From assembly GCF_001640805.2 (NCBI RefSeq), contig NC_066853.1, positions 22,689,173 to 22,753,172 of the forward strand: a DNA stretch of 64,000 nt, written 5' to 3'. Position 1 is the first letter of the stretch. Each line of letters begins with the position of its first letter. The notes under the pieces are model-generated. The model searched no databases. It saw only the letters and a program-made list of their open reading frames with translations, and was not told the origin of the DNA. Made by a program: the position numbers and the translations under genes. This stretch comes from Lates calcarifer (Eukaryota > Chordata > Actinopteri > Centropomidae). Positions 34,375-47,348 of the stretch are shown here, piece after piece.

Positions 34375-34700
34375 TGATAACAGTAAATAATAAGATTTAA
34401 TGCTAAATTGTAGTATATCAGTAGCACATGAGGAGAAAAGTCATTAAGCCCATCCATCCACTATCTATACTGCATATCCATAAGGGTTGCGGGGGGGCAT
34501 GAACCTATCCCAGCTGATGTTGGGCGAAAGGCGGGGTACACCCTGAGCAGATCGCCAGTCCATCGCAGGAAGTCACAAAGTTGGCAAACTGTAATATTTT
34601 TAACACAGATGTTTAAAGTTAGCTAACATAAGGCTGTAGCAAAAACACCCCTGCATCACTGAATTGATCAATGGTGTGTTTTTTAGGGTGAGTTTAACTT
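34375..34700 (+). repeat. Ancient local duplication, copy A (interrupted)
   Basis: Blocks here (AATGCTAAATTGTAGTATATC, GCACATGAGGAG...GTCATTAA, AAGGCTGTAGCAAAAACACCCCTG, ATTGAATT-like) recur in order in 34765-34945. The copy is split by the repeat fragment at 34449-34570. Confidence 0.4.
34449..34570 (+). repeat. Dispersed teleost repeat fragment ('ccatccatcc...ggcggggtacaccctg')
   Basis: CCATCCATCCACTATCTATAC, TTGCGGGGGGGCATGAACC, TATCCCAGCTGATGTTGGGC, GGCGGGGTACACCCTGAGCA and CGCCAGTCCATCGCAGG are in the usual order of one of the commonest fish interspersed repeats, probably LINE-derived. Confidence 0.75.
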
Positions 34701-34764
34701 TTCATGGTTCAGTGTACAGTTTTTAATGAAATTACTTCTGCTGATTAGCAGTGGCAGTTCCTTG

Positions 34765-34945
34765 ATAATGGTAAATGCTGAAACTTAGTATAGCAAGAGC
34801 ACAAGTGGAGGAGTCATTAATTGGTGAAATGTATGATGTATAAAAGCTGCATAACGTTAGCCTCCATAAGCTACTTGTAATACCAGACTGAGTAAGGCTC
34901 TAGTGACAAAACCCCTGAACTTATTGAATTACTCAGGAATTCAAT
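34765..34945 (+). repeat. Ancient local duplication, copy B
   Basis: Partner of 34375-34700 with shared order of GTAAATGCTGAAACTTAGTATAG, GCACAAGTGGAGGAGTCATTAA and AAGGCTCTAGTGACAAAACCCCTG. Divergence is substantial. Confidence 0.4.
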
Positions 34946-34964
34946 GTCATTTGTAAATCTATTA

Positions 34965-35588
34965 CACTATGACCAAAAGAATGTAGACACCTGTATACTA
35001 CATCCTTATGTTCTTGCTGAACATGTTAGTCCAAAACCATGGGGATTAATCTCCTGCTGAGACATAACAGACTCCGCTCATGTGGGAAAACTCTCCAAGA
35101 TTTTTGAACCTTGCTTTCATTCAGCTACAAGAACATAGTGAGGTCAGACACTGATTTTGGACCTTAAGACACAGCTCGCTGTTTCAATTCATCTCTAAGG
35201 TGTTGGATAGGATTGAAGTCAAGGCACGGGCAAGTGCTACTATGAAGTTAAAAGCACTCTGAAATATCACTCTATGATTTCCAGGAATTGGAACAAAGGG
35301 GCTGAACCCAAACCACAAAAAACACAGACCCCAAAGTATGAGGATGGAGTTGTCTACATACTGTGCTGTCACAGTTATCTCTACAGTTGTCCCTGTATGT
35401 GAAAGTTGTCAACAAAATCTAATGGCTACCAGAAATGTATCAAACAGGCTTATCCACATACTATTGGCTGTATAGTTTATTTCTTCTTTCTAAAGTAACT
35501 TTGTCCAGTTTTGGTGGTCAGAAATATGCATAGCTGAGACAAGAATTTCCACTCACTTGGACTCTCCAGACATTATTGGCTCATAGTG
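34965..35588 (-). mobile_element. Tc1/mariner-family transposon remnant with TA target-site flanks
   Basis: The left end CACTATGACCAAAAGAATGT and the right end reading CACTATGAGCCAATAATGTC on the opposite strand form imperfect terminal inverted repeats, each next to TA, the Tc1/mariner target. The interior matches another fish Tc1-like family on the minus strand: AAAACCATGGGGATTAATCT, CATTCAGCTACAAGAACATA, GTGAGGTCAGACACTGATTT, TTCATCTCTAAGGTGTTGGA and AGGGGCTGAACCCAAACC. At about 624 bp it is under half of a full element, so the transposase is deleted and broken. Confidence 0.82.
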
Positions 35589-36288
35589 TATCCAGAACTT
35601 CATGCCTCTGTGAGCATGTATATGTCATCACTTCAGTGCCACACTTAGTCACCACTTCTTCAGGATAATCAAGTTTGTTAGATGTTTTAAGTGCCTTGCC
35701 AGACTCTTTGCTCCCCTGCTGATTTGCTCTCATGGCCTACAGTAGATGCAACAGACACTGCTTACACACACACAGCCGAGAGCTCTCCAGGATTTTCAAG
35801 GGACTCCTTCTGCCACCACTTCAGTCCTCCTCTCATCCATTTGCTCCTGTTTTCCAATCACTTACTTCTAGTTTAGTCTCATCACTGGACTCTCCTCTAT
35901 TTTTCAGTGCGAGGTGATGACACATAGTGAGACACACATGCACACAAAGACACACACGTGCGCACACACACATGAGTAACAAAGGGTTAGATGGATAGTG
36001 TCTGACCTGTCCCTCTCCACCAGCTGGGTCTGGCTGACCTCAGAGGAATGATCAGAAGGAGGAGATAGAGAGAATTAGAGGATGAGTGAGAGAAGAGAGG
36101 GTCAGAGAGAAAGTTGCAGATCTCTGTCTCTGTGACACATGAATCTTCACACTTGATAAGAGGAGCCTTCTGAGTTGAGTGCAGACTTACTTATAGACAG
36201 CTCTCTGCTTTTAATGTTGGCATTCACTTTGTGTGACTGGTATGTATATTGTTGATATTGCCTGCTTCCTAGTTTTAATGGAAATAAT

Positions 36289-36342
36289 CATCTATCCATC
36301 CATTTGTTATCCTGTCCAGGTTTGCAGCAAAGCCTATTAGAG
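36289..36342 (+). repeat. Decayed fragment of the 'ccatccatcc' repeat
   Basis: CATCTATCCATCCATTTGTTATCCTGTCCAGG resembles the start of the element at 34449-34570. Too short to be sure. Confidence 0.35.
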
Positions 36343-36540
36343 GCAAGAAAGAAACAATTATTTATTAGAGGTCCTAATGCTCTAAAATTTATATTCAACC
36401 AACCCTGACACATCAATCCTGATGTAATTTATATTATGGATTTGATCAAATTGGCATGCTGGCATATTTAGTTTAATATTAGTTAATATTTTATTTTAAT
36501 TTTTTTTTTTAGTTAATATATTAAATAACTAAATATTAAA

Positions 36541-36820
36541 GGAATAGTTCAACATTTTAGCAACTATTGGGACTACTCCATGGTCAGCCAAGAAATAACT
36601 CCTCAACCCCCCTTTACACTGTGAGATGTATTATTCATTATTAAGCTTTACAGGCACTGACAGCTGCAGATTTTGGCTAGCTATTTCCCTTTGTTTCAAG
36701 TCTTTAAGCTAAGCTATGCTATTTGACTGCTGGCTCAAGCTTTAGAGTCAGTATACAGACATAAGACATAAGAATGATAACAATCTTTGAATCTGCCAGC
36801 GTATTCCCCAAAATGTCAAG
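36541..36820 (-). repeat. MITE-like element, most complete copy (inverted)
   Basis: The left end GGAATAGTTCAACATTTT is a recognisable terminus, and the right side CCCCAAAATGTCAA is its inverted counterpart, truncated. Between them, read on the minus strand, are the family's AAGACT..AAACA..GGGAAATAGCTAGCC and AGCTTAGCTTAAAG-type blocks. Same family as 17636-17810 and 24336-24458. Confidence 0.65.
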
Positions 36821-39453
36821 CCGTGCTAGTTAAATCGTGCCAGTGACAGTTAAATCTGTAAAATGATGACTGACTTTTGAAGGCTCAACATTTGGTCTTT
36901 GCTTTCTCTGCTCACTGTGTACTAATAATGTGAGCATTTTCACTAAATCCGCTGCCTGTTGTTTCCCTTTTGTTGCTATTCTGCTGCTTGTTTGCTCACA
37001 ATACAGTACGTTACAAAGCCAGTGTAAGGCTACTGCGGTGTCACTGCTAAGGACACCTCCGTATTCAGGTCAGCCCTGCATGAGCATTAGTTGCCTGTTT
37101 CAGCACTGCAAGCAGGAACACATGCTCTTCATTGTCACACACACAACCCCATTAAAAACTGTTGGCGCCATGTATTTGCTAATGGTTTGCAAGGCTGATG
37201 ATTATCCACAGGTATTGGGCCGGTACACACATATTAATCAAGCGGTAATTGTTATTTTCTTCATTAGTCTACATTCCCTCAAAGCCAGACACAAACACAC
37301 AAAACAGACTAGCAGACACCACACAAATACACATAACACAAGTGGTCCCTGTGTGAATTTGCTTTGATGATTGTGTTAAGTGCTCATCACTTTAGTGTCT
37401 GTTCTCCTATCTGTGCTCAATTTCAATTAATCTGTCCATTTCCCCATGAAGGCAACAGTTGTCATCCCATATGCTAGCCACTTACAGGCTGAACAGGCGC
37501 TGGCAGAGCTTATATCTATACACCCCAAACATTCCTGCATGCACACAATTAAATGAATAAACATACGGCGTTGCTTTCCTATGGACACATAACCACCTCA
37601 AACATTTTCTTCTACACTTGTAGATGCACAGACTCATAGTGCTCAGGGCTTTTTCACAGTTAAAGCTCCATCAGCAGGAGGTCCACAGATATGTCGGCCC
37701 TGATAAAAGGCATCTTATTTAGTGCTGGTTGTTGTGAGTTATAGTACCAGTGTCAGCACCCTTGGCATTAGTCCAGCCGGCTAGCAGATGCTACAAAGTC
37801 TGTCACCCTTCTGTGGTGGTTATGATGGGTAGTGACTGGAGACAAGGTCTGCCTGGCTTATGTCTGTTTACCTACATTATCTCTGTTGTGCTATTATCAA
37901 ACCATTGCTACTTTCTTTTCATGTTCTCTGAAATATGAGTCATTATGTATGTCTTAAGCAAAAAGAGCTTGGTGCCAAACATTTAGTCTTGCTTAATACT
38001 CTTATTTTCATGCCTAGGTATATTTGATATGTGTTGATGCATCCTAGATTACAATAAAGGCTTTGAAAGCAGCAACACTGCTGTTGTTTTGATGGCGGAG
38101 AGTGTTGTTTTTATCCAGCTTTAGAAATATTGTATTCTCACTGAAAATTGCAAGACAACAGGCGAGTTATACAGACACAGACATGAGGCGAATGCCTGGC
38201 ACTGTCCTTGGTCCTGAAATGAGCCAATGCCACTCAGCAAGAAACCGTATCCGTGGAGCTATCCATTGTGCTGAAAGCAGAGTTACTGGAAGATTTTGTC
38301 TTTCCATTAGCTCGTGCTTCGGCATAAGTGGGCATTTGCATACACCAGCGTGCAGGAATATTGCTGGGGTGGAGATATGTGAGGACACACCAGGGACCTG
38401 ACAGCCTGTCATGCCTATGATAAGGCAGAGCAGTGATTGATGAGTGACAGATGGACGGGTGAAAATGGGCAGGAAATGTGCAGCATCTCAATGGTAATGC
38501 TAAACAGCGCTGTTTTAATGTTTAACTTTTACACAGTAGACATAATTGTTATGTGAACCTGGATGATGTGAAATTCTCCCTAATTTTAAGGCCCCGAAAA
38601 GCTGTTTTTATAATCAGCTTCTTACTATGCATGATTTAGTTCTACAGGAACACACACTTTTCTGCCATGGATTTCTTTGCACCAATCAGGATTTAGCAAC
38701 ATTAGGATCAAAATGTAATGTTATTTTGACTGTTAAAGGGTGCATTGATTTTACAGAGTGTGTTTGGGAGTGGTCTTTGAAAGTGTTACCACAACAGTTA
38801 CAACAGAGCTGTCTGATAAATTGCCTCAAGTGGCAATTTATTATTAGTTGGAGATGAAGACTATAAGCATTGTTGCAATGTTAAAACTGTGGAGTATAAT
38901 TTTAAACCCTGAAAGTTTTCATGGCCTTTAAGCTCAAAGCACTGATTGAGAATATACAAATACGAGTGTGTATGTTCCTTCTTTGTCTGTCCATGACTCT
39001 CCCTAGCATCAGGGCCAACAAGCCAAGAACCGTAAAGCATCTAAAAATAAATAGTGTTCCAACAGTCTGAAGTGTATTGAATTGTAGCCAACAAATCTCA
39101 CATACCGGCTGCTCGGCCATATTTTCAACCTGCTATAGAAATCTAGACGCAATGATCCTTGAATCCTGCGGCTTTGTGATGAATTCATGGTGAAGTATGT
39201 GTGTGTGTGTCATGACTTACGAGGAGCAAAAGGCTCAAAACTTGAAATATGTCCATGTAATATAGTGTCCCTCATTTCAAGACCTCTGTAGTGATTGTTT
39301 GCCCACACATACACATGAATGCCTGAACACAAACACACATGCACACACACATGCACAGGTGGAGCATTGGAAATGAACAGGTGGGACCAGCTTTGTGTAG
39401 AAGGCCTGTCACGGATGCAGCAATTTTATCCTTCCGCTGTAACTGGGCCACTG

Positions 39454-39480
39454 ACACACACACACACACACACACACACA
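39454..39480. repeat. (AC)n microsatellite
   Basis: An uninterrupted run of about 13 AC units. Confidence 0.95.
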
Positions 39481-39761
39481 GATTGTGAACTCCTCCTCTC
39501 CCCTCTGTAAAGGTGCACCCCAGTTCCCTGTGGCTGTTGCACAGGCTCAGTAATTGCATGCCCAAACCTGTGTGTGTATAGGTTTGTCGGTGTGTATGTG
39601 TGTGTGTGTTTACCTGCGTCTAGGTCAAATCCTGAGGGACGTGAACTCTCTGCTGGGTTGTTTCATTTTTAACGGGACGCTCAGGGCCTCATTTGTCCCT
39701 GTGTGTTTTGGGAAAAATCACCAAGGTGCTCCCATCTCCCTCCCCAGGAAGAAAAAGAAGA

Positions 39762-39762
39762 A

Positions 39763-39797
<35 letters not shown>

Positions 39798-39804
39798 GAG
39801 AGAG
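39762..39804. repeat. (GA)n microsatellite with one interruption
   Basis: About 43 bp of AG repeats with a single GGG break. Confidence 0.95.
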
Positions 39805-41192
39805 CACCGAGTAACTGTCAGCTCTTACCGAAGCCCAACAGACTGTAGTAGTTAGCAAATGTACACAATTTGTCACAAGTTGATTGTTTTTCAAACCTGC
39901 ATGTCTCCACATGTTTATTGTGATTTAGACCAGCTGTCACACTGTAGCTGCTGCTTCAGCTCCTATTTGTGTCCTGTTTGTATCTCCTCATCCTTTGCTC
40001 CGGTCGTGCAGCAGACAGCAGCCTGGCTGTAGCAGCTCCCCTCATGGTACTGGGAGGAGGATCTGGGTCACCATGTACCTGCTCCTCCCACTGCTTTGCA
40101 TCCTCTCACTCTCCCCTCCCAGTTCATCCTCTGTTCTATCTCCCTCCATCTTACCCTCATTCATGTCTTTTCCTTGTTGGTCTTTGTCTAATCTTTTAGC
40201 CAATAATATCACAAATTCAATCTGTCCTCTCTTTTTTTCAGTATGTCCTCTTTGGTCCTCGTGTTTTTTCCATGATCTTGCTGGGTTTGGTGCGGTATTA
40301 GTGTGGAGGTAATTACCGACGGCCAGGCTTAGCCAGGTCTTATCACACTGTTCTCTCCTTCCCTCAGGATCTCTCTCCCCCCTTTCTCTTTCAGTCCCTG
40401 CCTCTTTCACTGGGACCTTGTGGAGATTCTCCTCCTGGAAAGGCATTGGTTTTGGAACATTTAAAAGCTAAAATTTGATTCTGGCTTCGTTTTTAGTAAA
40501 GCACTCGGAGTAGCTTTTGTTGACTTTATTAAGCTGGCTGTGTTTTACCAAGGCTTTTACCACCCTGAAGAGACTGAGAGAGTTGAGCAATAACACGCAC
40601 AATAACATGTATAAACATTCTGGCATATGCACACAGATTCTATGCATTCTCTTAATGTATTTCTCTGTCATGCATATACATAAAATCACAAACATATGTA
40701 GACTCATACATGCAAACAAGAAGTGTGCTGAAAACACATATTTTAATCATAATTTATTCTCCGTTACACGCTTTCATTCTCCAGAACAAGTTCGGACATG
40801 ACAGGCTAGAAGCTAATAATAGGGTGGTGAATAATTAAGGTGCAATATTCATTCATTAAACACTCAAAAATGGTTGGTAGGAGACATACACACACACACA
40901 CTCTCTCAAGCCCTTTCTGTCTGCCCCTCTCACCTCCCCTTCACTCTCCATGCCCTCTATTTGAATATCTTGTCACTTGGATACACTGTATGTTAACATG
41001 GATGCCAGTGTGTGTGTGTATGTGTGTGTGAAGGTCACTCATTTTTTCATCATTATTAAATCATGAATCCACCCCTGCCTCTCTCACACTTTGGTTCTTA
41101 CATTGTGTTGAGGTTATATATGTGTGCGCTTTTGTTGCTCATCTGTGCACGTGAAAAGGCAGGTGTGGTGTTTTAGATGTGTCCATGCATGT

Positions 41193-41214
41193 GCGTGTGT
41201 GTGTGTGTGTGTGT
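41193..41214. repeat. (GT)n microsatellite
   Basis: About 10 uninterrupted GT units after GTGC. Confidence 0.9.
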
Positions 41215-43589
41215 GGGCCCAGGTCCCCTTGAGTTCTCATTACGGTGAGAGTGGATGGCCGAGCCCAGCCCTAACATCTGTCTCTGAGAGTGGAGGGGCC
41301 CCACACCGAGCTCTTGGCCAGGGAACACCCCGAGACGAAAGGCCGCTTTCTGCTGCATAACAAGCCGCACTGCTGCACCTCGGCCTGTGAAAAGTTCACT
41401 ACTGAACTCCAAATAAACTTTTACATAAACATAGCATTTTAACATGTCATTAATCAGCACAAGCTTCAAGCCATCATTCCTATTTATTTCTTTATTTGGG
41501 GAACAAAATGAATAATGGCCGATGTTGTCTTTAGGTTTTTAATATATTATTATATTGATAACAGACTACAAAAAATATGGTCAGGCTCTAGTTTTAATAG
41601 GAAAATTAACTTTGTAGAATCAAATCAAGTACAACCAGTACTAAAGCTTTCATAGTTACTCACAATGACAGATGGTGGAAAGAGTGAAAGGCTGATTGGG
41701 GGAAAAAGAATCACTTCCAACATGTCTGTCCTCTTGAGAAAAGCCAAAGAGAAAATAAACACAGTGACATTCACCAGAGAGCTGGGACATATTTCAACAT
41801 CATCTTTATGACATGGAGCACGAGCTTATCAAAAAATGTGGTCTTACTTAAGATGAACACAAATTACTACACACAGAACCTTTAATATTTAAAGAGATCA
41901 CATTAAAATAATATGACGAAGCTGTGCAGGGAAACACTTGGATGTCTTCCTCTAAGATTTCCTCTTTTATTTTTCTGTACATATAATGATCTTAGTGTGT
42001 TTTTCTTCTTTTATACATTAAGGGAACATAAATTTATTATTTCCAACACCACCCTGGTTAATATTTACAAAGCTGAACACACTTCCCGTTTGTATTGGAC
42101 TTTCTTGGTCTCATCAGTGCTGCAATGTTGCTCAATGAGAAGCTCCTTGGAGTGGCTAGGGGTTTGCCGCTTTGCACAAGGACACTACTCTTTTAACTTC
42201 CTCCTAATTCTCTAAGTAATTCAGTTATCAAAGATGACATTCCAGATTATACGGTACAAGCATAGCAGTAATGGGCAGTGGAGCACCAATTTACAGCATG
42301 CACATGCCAGTGTTTTAAGAAAAGCAGAACTCAACCTTGAACTATATTGTGTTTTGCACTGGATGTTTCACAGCTTTCATTGTGTAATCTTATATTTACT
42401 GTGCTTAGTTGTTGTTTGAGTGCATGGATCTGAGGGCACGGACTATGAATGTGCACAGATTTGTAAACTCCACACGCCTACACATTTACACATGGATCTT
42501 GCCCCACTGGCCTCCAGCGGTACATTCAGTATGTTTCTTTAACAGGTAATTTCTCATGCCAAGACTTGACAAACACAGGCTAAGCAATTAGCCCCTACTG
42601 ACATTTTGAATGGGCACTACACATGTGGATAATACTGACACAAAATGGTCATCAAAAAAACAAGTGAAGTGTTGTATTTAACGTGAGAGATGGGAAAATT
42701 ATGGATAAAGATAAGGCTGATTGCTGACTCTGTAAAATGCAACTGCTGTTGGTCACTCAGGTGAGGCAGTGGAACAACTTAAATTCTACAGTGTAGTTTA
42801 GGATTAGGCAGAATGGGTTGCACTCAGATTAATTAGAACAAACCACATATTACAGCCTTGCTCCACACCAGGATTAGAAAAGTAAAAGTAAAAATGCTTA
42901 AAATGCTTAAACTTCTGCCACTGTTTCTGCTCCAGTTATCCCTGTACTGTATCTGAACATTGCCACCAGTCATCAGTTGTGAGATGTAACTGGCTGACAG
43001 GAATTTATTAGTTCTGTTTTACTACTAGTGATTAAAAGCCAGCTGTAGTTGACACTAAAAATTCCTACCCACTTGCCCCACCTGACTACATGTGTAAAAA
43101 AAACAAAAAACAAAACACTGAATAACAATGTTAACAATGATCTCAACCTCAACATTTTCCTGAAACTGCTAATTGTGGTTCTCCATCACCATTTATTCTA
43201 AGTTTCTCATGAGTCATGCTACAATCTGTTCCGGAGATATGAAACAATCCATCTCTGCTTCATAAATGCAAAGAAATATCAACATTCTGATCCTTAACTA
43301 CATCCCCAAAATCACACTTTTATGTTGCTGGAATACACACAGCTGCTGCCTTTCTCTCTCTCTCTCTTCTTCTCTTCCTCTCTCACTCATACACACACAT
43401 GCACCATTTAAATATCAATGAATCTTCTCCTTTTATGCTATGCCGTGGGTGCCCAAACAAATAGATTATATCTAGCTGTGTGGCATTTCCCAGGTGGGAT
43501 TTTCAAGCGCTCGAGTGTAGGCCACCTGATGCTCAAGAACATATGAAATGGCTTTCTTTGTGTATGTGTGTGTTCTGCACGTGTGTGTG

Positions 43590-43611
43590 TTTGAGAGAGA
43601 GAGAGAGAGAG
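43590..43611. repeat. (GA)n microsatellite
   Basis: About 10 GA units next to a TG-rich stretch. Confidence 0.85.
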
Positions 43612-45641
43612 ACAGAGAAACACCCAGCCCTGCTATTCCCTGCCCTCTCTCTCTCAGTCCTGGTGAGCCTCTCTAAATCTGTCTGAATAGTGACAGTTGT
43701 CCCCTGCTGCCTCCAGCCAAGAGGGCTGAACACCTGTGGAGGGGTGCAAACACACATTTACACATTTATACACACTTGCATGAAGACACATGTCATGTCC
43801 TGAGGCGCTTCTCCACCTCTAAGTTGTCCCCATCTTTTTTTCACTCTCCACTTCCTCTTATTTACCTACCTATAGTTTGTACCTTTTCTTTTTGTGTGTA
43901 TGTGCCCGGCGTCTGAATGTTTGTGGTGCAGCAAATGACTTGTCCCTGGCCGGGTGGGTAATTTTTCAGTGGCATTGGTGCTTTCATCCATGCAGTCTCT
44001 CAGGGTGCAGTGTTTATGAATTGACATCATAATCACTCCTTTGCCACTTTCTTTCCATTTCCAGCACTGCGGGAGGGGAAGCAGGTTTATATGCAGATGC
44101 TGAAAAAAAAAAGATGGAAATCTGTGACAGACTGTTGCAAGAGGGCAGGAGAGTCACCAGCAGAGAATAGGCGAACGACTGACTGACAGGTTGAAATTGA
44201 AATAGAACGGACACACTGAGGCCAGAGGAAAAGAGAGAGGAGGAGAGAAAGCAGGACTTGGGAGAAGGTTGAGTAAATTGGATGGATATTTTGTCAAATC
44301 ACATTTAAAGATTCTATCTATTGCATTTTCATTTAAATAAATGTTTAGAATTTTATGTCGGGCCTATTTCGAATAAACAGAAACAGAACTCTTTCCTCTT
44401 CTTTTTCTTGTGTTGACATTTACCATCTGTAGCTGTCAGTGGACTAGTATTTGCTGTTTTGCTGAAAAATACCAGGACCATGAACAAGAAAGTTTGTATT
44501 TGGTATTCATATCCATACGCAGCGAGCAGTAATAAATCTCACTTGTTCTGCATCTGCTTGTGCACGTGCAGGCTGCTGTACATACAGAAATGCTCCCATC
44601 TTGCTGTATGTGATCAAACATTTCTCTTTTAAAGTCCAAGTAATGTTAATGTAGAGTTACTTTTTGTGGACAATGCAGCATTGGGGAAAAATTAAGACAA
44701 ACACCACAGACGGCGAGTTTAAGACAATATACTGATACACGCTAGGATTTTCCAGCATGCACCAGGGCATGGACTAATTTTAGGTGTACATTATTGTTTT
44801 TCCAATGTTTCCACTATTCCACACTTTTGTTGTTGTCCCGAAATGAGAAACTACAAAGGATGTACTCCAAGTGATGTGGATTCCCTTTTTTTCTTAAAAA
44901 AAATTGTGTTATATCAATGTACTGTATAGTTTCAAACTTTTAAAGTTTCAGGGCTGAGTATTGGAAACTGTCACTGCACCAAATGAAAGCCAGCTAGGGG
45001 CAGGTACTTTGAGCAAGACCTCTCATCTGTGTACGCTAATGTTTGCCATCTTTAGATTTGATTTCACTGGGTAACTGCTATTACTAAGTCAGTTAACAGA
45101 TTTTGTGACTTACTTTTGCTACAGCTATAGTTTGTATATTTTGTATTTTTCAATAATTGCTACTTTTGGCCTCAGCAGCTGCTGTTCAGCAAAAGTCACA
45201 TAGTCTTACTTTCACAGGTCCTCTGGATATCTTATAACAAACTGCAGGGCTTAGTGATACAATGCTAGAAAAGACTTAATGAGCATAAGTTTACTCTTTA
45301 AGAAATGATTAGCTTGTTTTTCCAAATAAAAATAGATCTGCTAATAGTGGTGTAAAAAAGAATGGTGGTTTAAATTCTAGTAATTATGCTGACATGGTTG
45401 ACAGCAGAGTTGCAGTTGTTAACACACACGTTGGTTTGTTGGTACACATTGTCATGAATAGAATTTTGCACTTGATCTGAAATGGACCCATGAAAGACCT
45501 GATCCAAAATGCTGTTGACCTGAGCAGAGACCACAGTGGGAAAGAGCAGCGATATAACAATAATAATGTACAAACAAATGCAAAGTCATAGAAACTCCAG
45601 GTCATGATTACAAAAAAGATTTGCAAGATCCAAAACCTTTG

Positions 45642-47348
45642 TGTAACCCACCTGGGTTCCTGAGCTTGGGGTTGTCTATAGTGCAGTTCCCTGGCCAACC
45701 AGAGGGTGGCGTGTCTGCTATGAGTAAAACTCTTAGCCCGTGTTCCCTCTCTTTTCGGCAGATGATATTGCCTGAGAGCACACAACTTCCCAACTGAGAA
45801 CTCCCGGTAGGGAATATACACTCTTCAAACCAGAAATTCACCATAATTCATCTGGTACAGACTGTTAACATGTTATTCGTTCGTCAGGGTGATGCATTGT
45901 GTGAAAATTCAGCTGGAATGGAACGCCTCTGTTAGCAGGCTTTAGCTCCGGTAAGAAGTGCTAATACGCCATGTTGGCTATCATGACTCCTTGAAGTGAT
46001 CGTATTGCTCTTTATCTATGAATAAAACCCAGTCGGAGCTGTGATACTGTCACCGAGAGTACAAGAGACAACACAGATACAGATTGTTTACGTTAGTACC
46101 GAGCTAATCTCGCTAGCCGCGAGCTAATTTTGCATTGTCATGCTAATGTTACACTACGCAGCTACTTGGTTAAGATAGCTGCAGTTCTAGCACTGTAAGC
46201 AGAGCAGTAACAGCGTTTTACACCATTAAAGGTGCATTGTACTTAGTTGTTTGAGGTAAAAGTTATTTTATTGAGGGAGCATTTGCTCTTTTGACTGATT
46301 ATATGTAAGATGTGATTGATTTATATCATTTAATGGTTAAAATATGGTTGAAATGAAGACATAAGGGCTGTGTGGTTCATCTTAACAATAAATAAGGGTA
46401 GATATATTAAAGGGCATATGTTTAATTAAAAATATGTTATATTTACAGTGCAGTTAAAAAGCATAAATAGATTTAGTATGTTAAAAATATAAATAGTGAG
46501 TTTTAAATACATTCTGTGATTTCATTTACATGTTTAAGTGAATGTTGTGATTTAGAGTACATGATTTATAGCTCATTGGCACTAAATATCTTGTGTGATG
46601 CGATCCTATTCATTTTATAATGATTAGACTGTTGTATATCTTTCATAATTGATATACTTAAATAGAATGTTTGAATGATAGTAATGATTTAAGGAGATCG
46701 ATAGAGAGAAAACAGATTGTAACTTATGCATCCTTCGCTGTGTGCATAGATTGGGTTTTTTTTCCCAGGTCGAGTCGATCGGGACCTGAACTTGGTGTTC
46801 AGTGGCGAGCCAGTTTAAAGTGAAGGTTTGACTGTGGAGAAACCAGCAACGCGGTGTGGCCAGCCGCAGGATCCCTCTGCAGAACACAGCATCATCGATC
46901 CCCTCTTTACTCACAGACAGATAAGATTGACACTCAAAAATCTACCTGGGTACTTCGAACACAGACATTACAAGAACACACACACTCATACACAAGGAAC
47001 CTTTGCTTCTTTCCATAAAGGAGCAGTGCGCATTGGGCATTGAACTCTTTAATTCTTTCGAGGAGACCTCCAAAGAGGGCATTCTTATTTAAAGTTTTAT
47101 TTTATTTATTTTGGGCCCATTTATTGTGCATATGTGCATACTAGGAAGCCGGCTTAGGTAGGCAGGGTCTGTAATTTCATGTTTGTTGTTTGGTGGACAA
47201 TACACCTCAATTCAAATCATCCAGTTGTGTGTGTGTGTGGTATCTCTGCTGACACAGGCTTTCAGGCTCTGCAGTCGTTCCTGGATCTTACTGACACTGG
47301 CGTAGTATTAAACCATCATCGGTATACTTACCTGTGGTGACCGTTACA
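45642..47348 (+). mobile_element. Candidate solo LTR of an LTR retrotransposon or endogenous retrovirus-like element
   Basis: The segment opens TGTAACCCACC and closes GGTGACCGTTACA, so its ends are the inverted repeat TGTAAC/GTTACA with the TG...CA termini typical of LTRs. It is flanked on both sides by TTTG (45638-45641 and 47349-47352), a 4-bp target-site duplication as made by many retroviral and Gypsy integrases. An AATAAA lies near 46020. No primer-binding site, gag or pol reading frame adjoins it, so a solo LTR left by recombination is the natural reading. At about 1.7 kb it is long for an LTR and its middle (46230-46740) is very AT-rich, so a nested insertion is possible. Orientation is assumed, and no protein is encoded. 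Confidence 0.45.

Larger units (their letters stand above)
36821..45641. other. Presumed intronic sequence, no supported exon
   Basis: Mostly unique sequence with many CA, TG and GA microsatellites at 39.3-41.3 kb and 43.6 kb. A unique block at 38090-38490 may be conserved. A weak exon-like segment begins at about 40011. None of the open frames shows a recognisable domain. Confidence 0.45.

Noticed and set aside
45384..45844. Overlapping minus-strand frames entering the candidate LTR
   Set aside because: They show no gag, pol, envelope or other domain and cross the putative insertion boundary, so they are chance frames.
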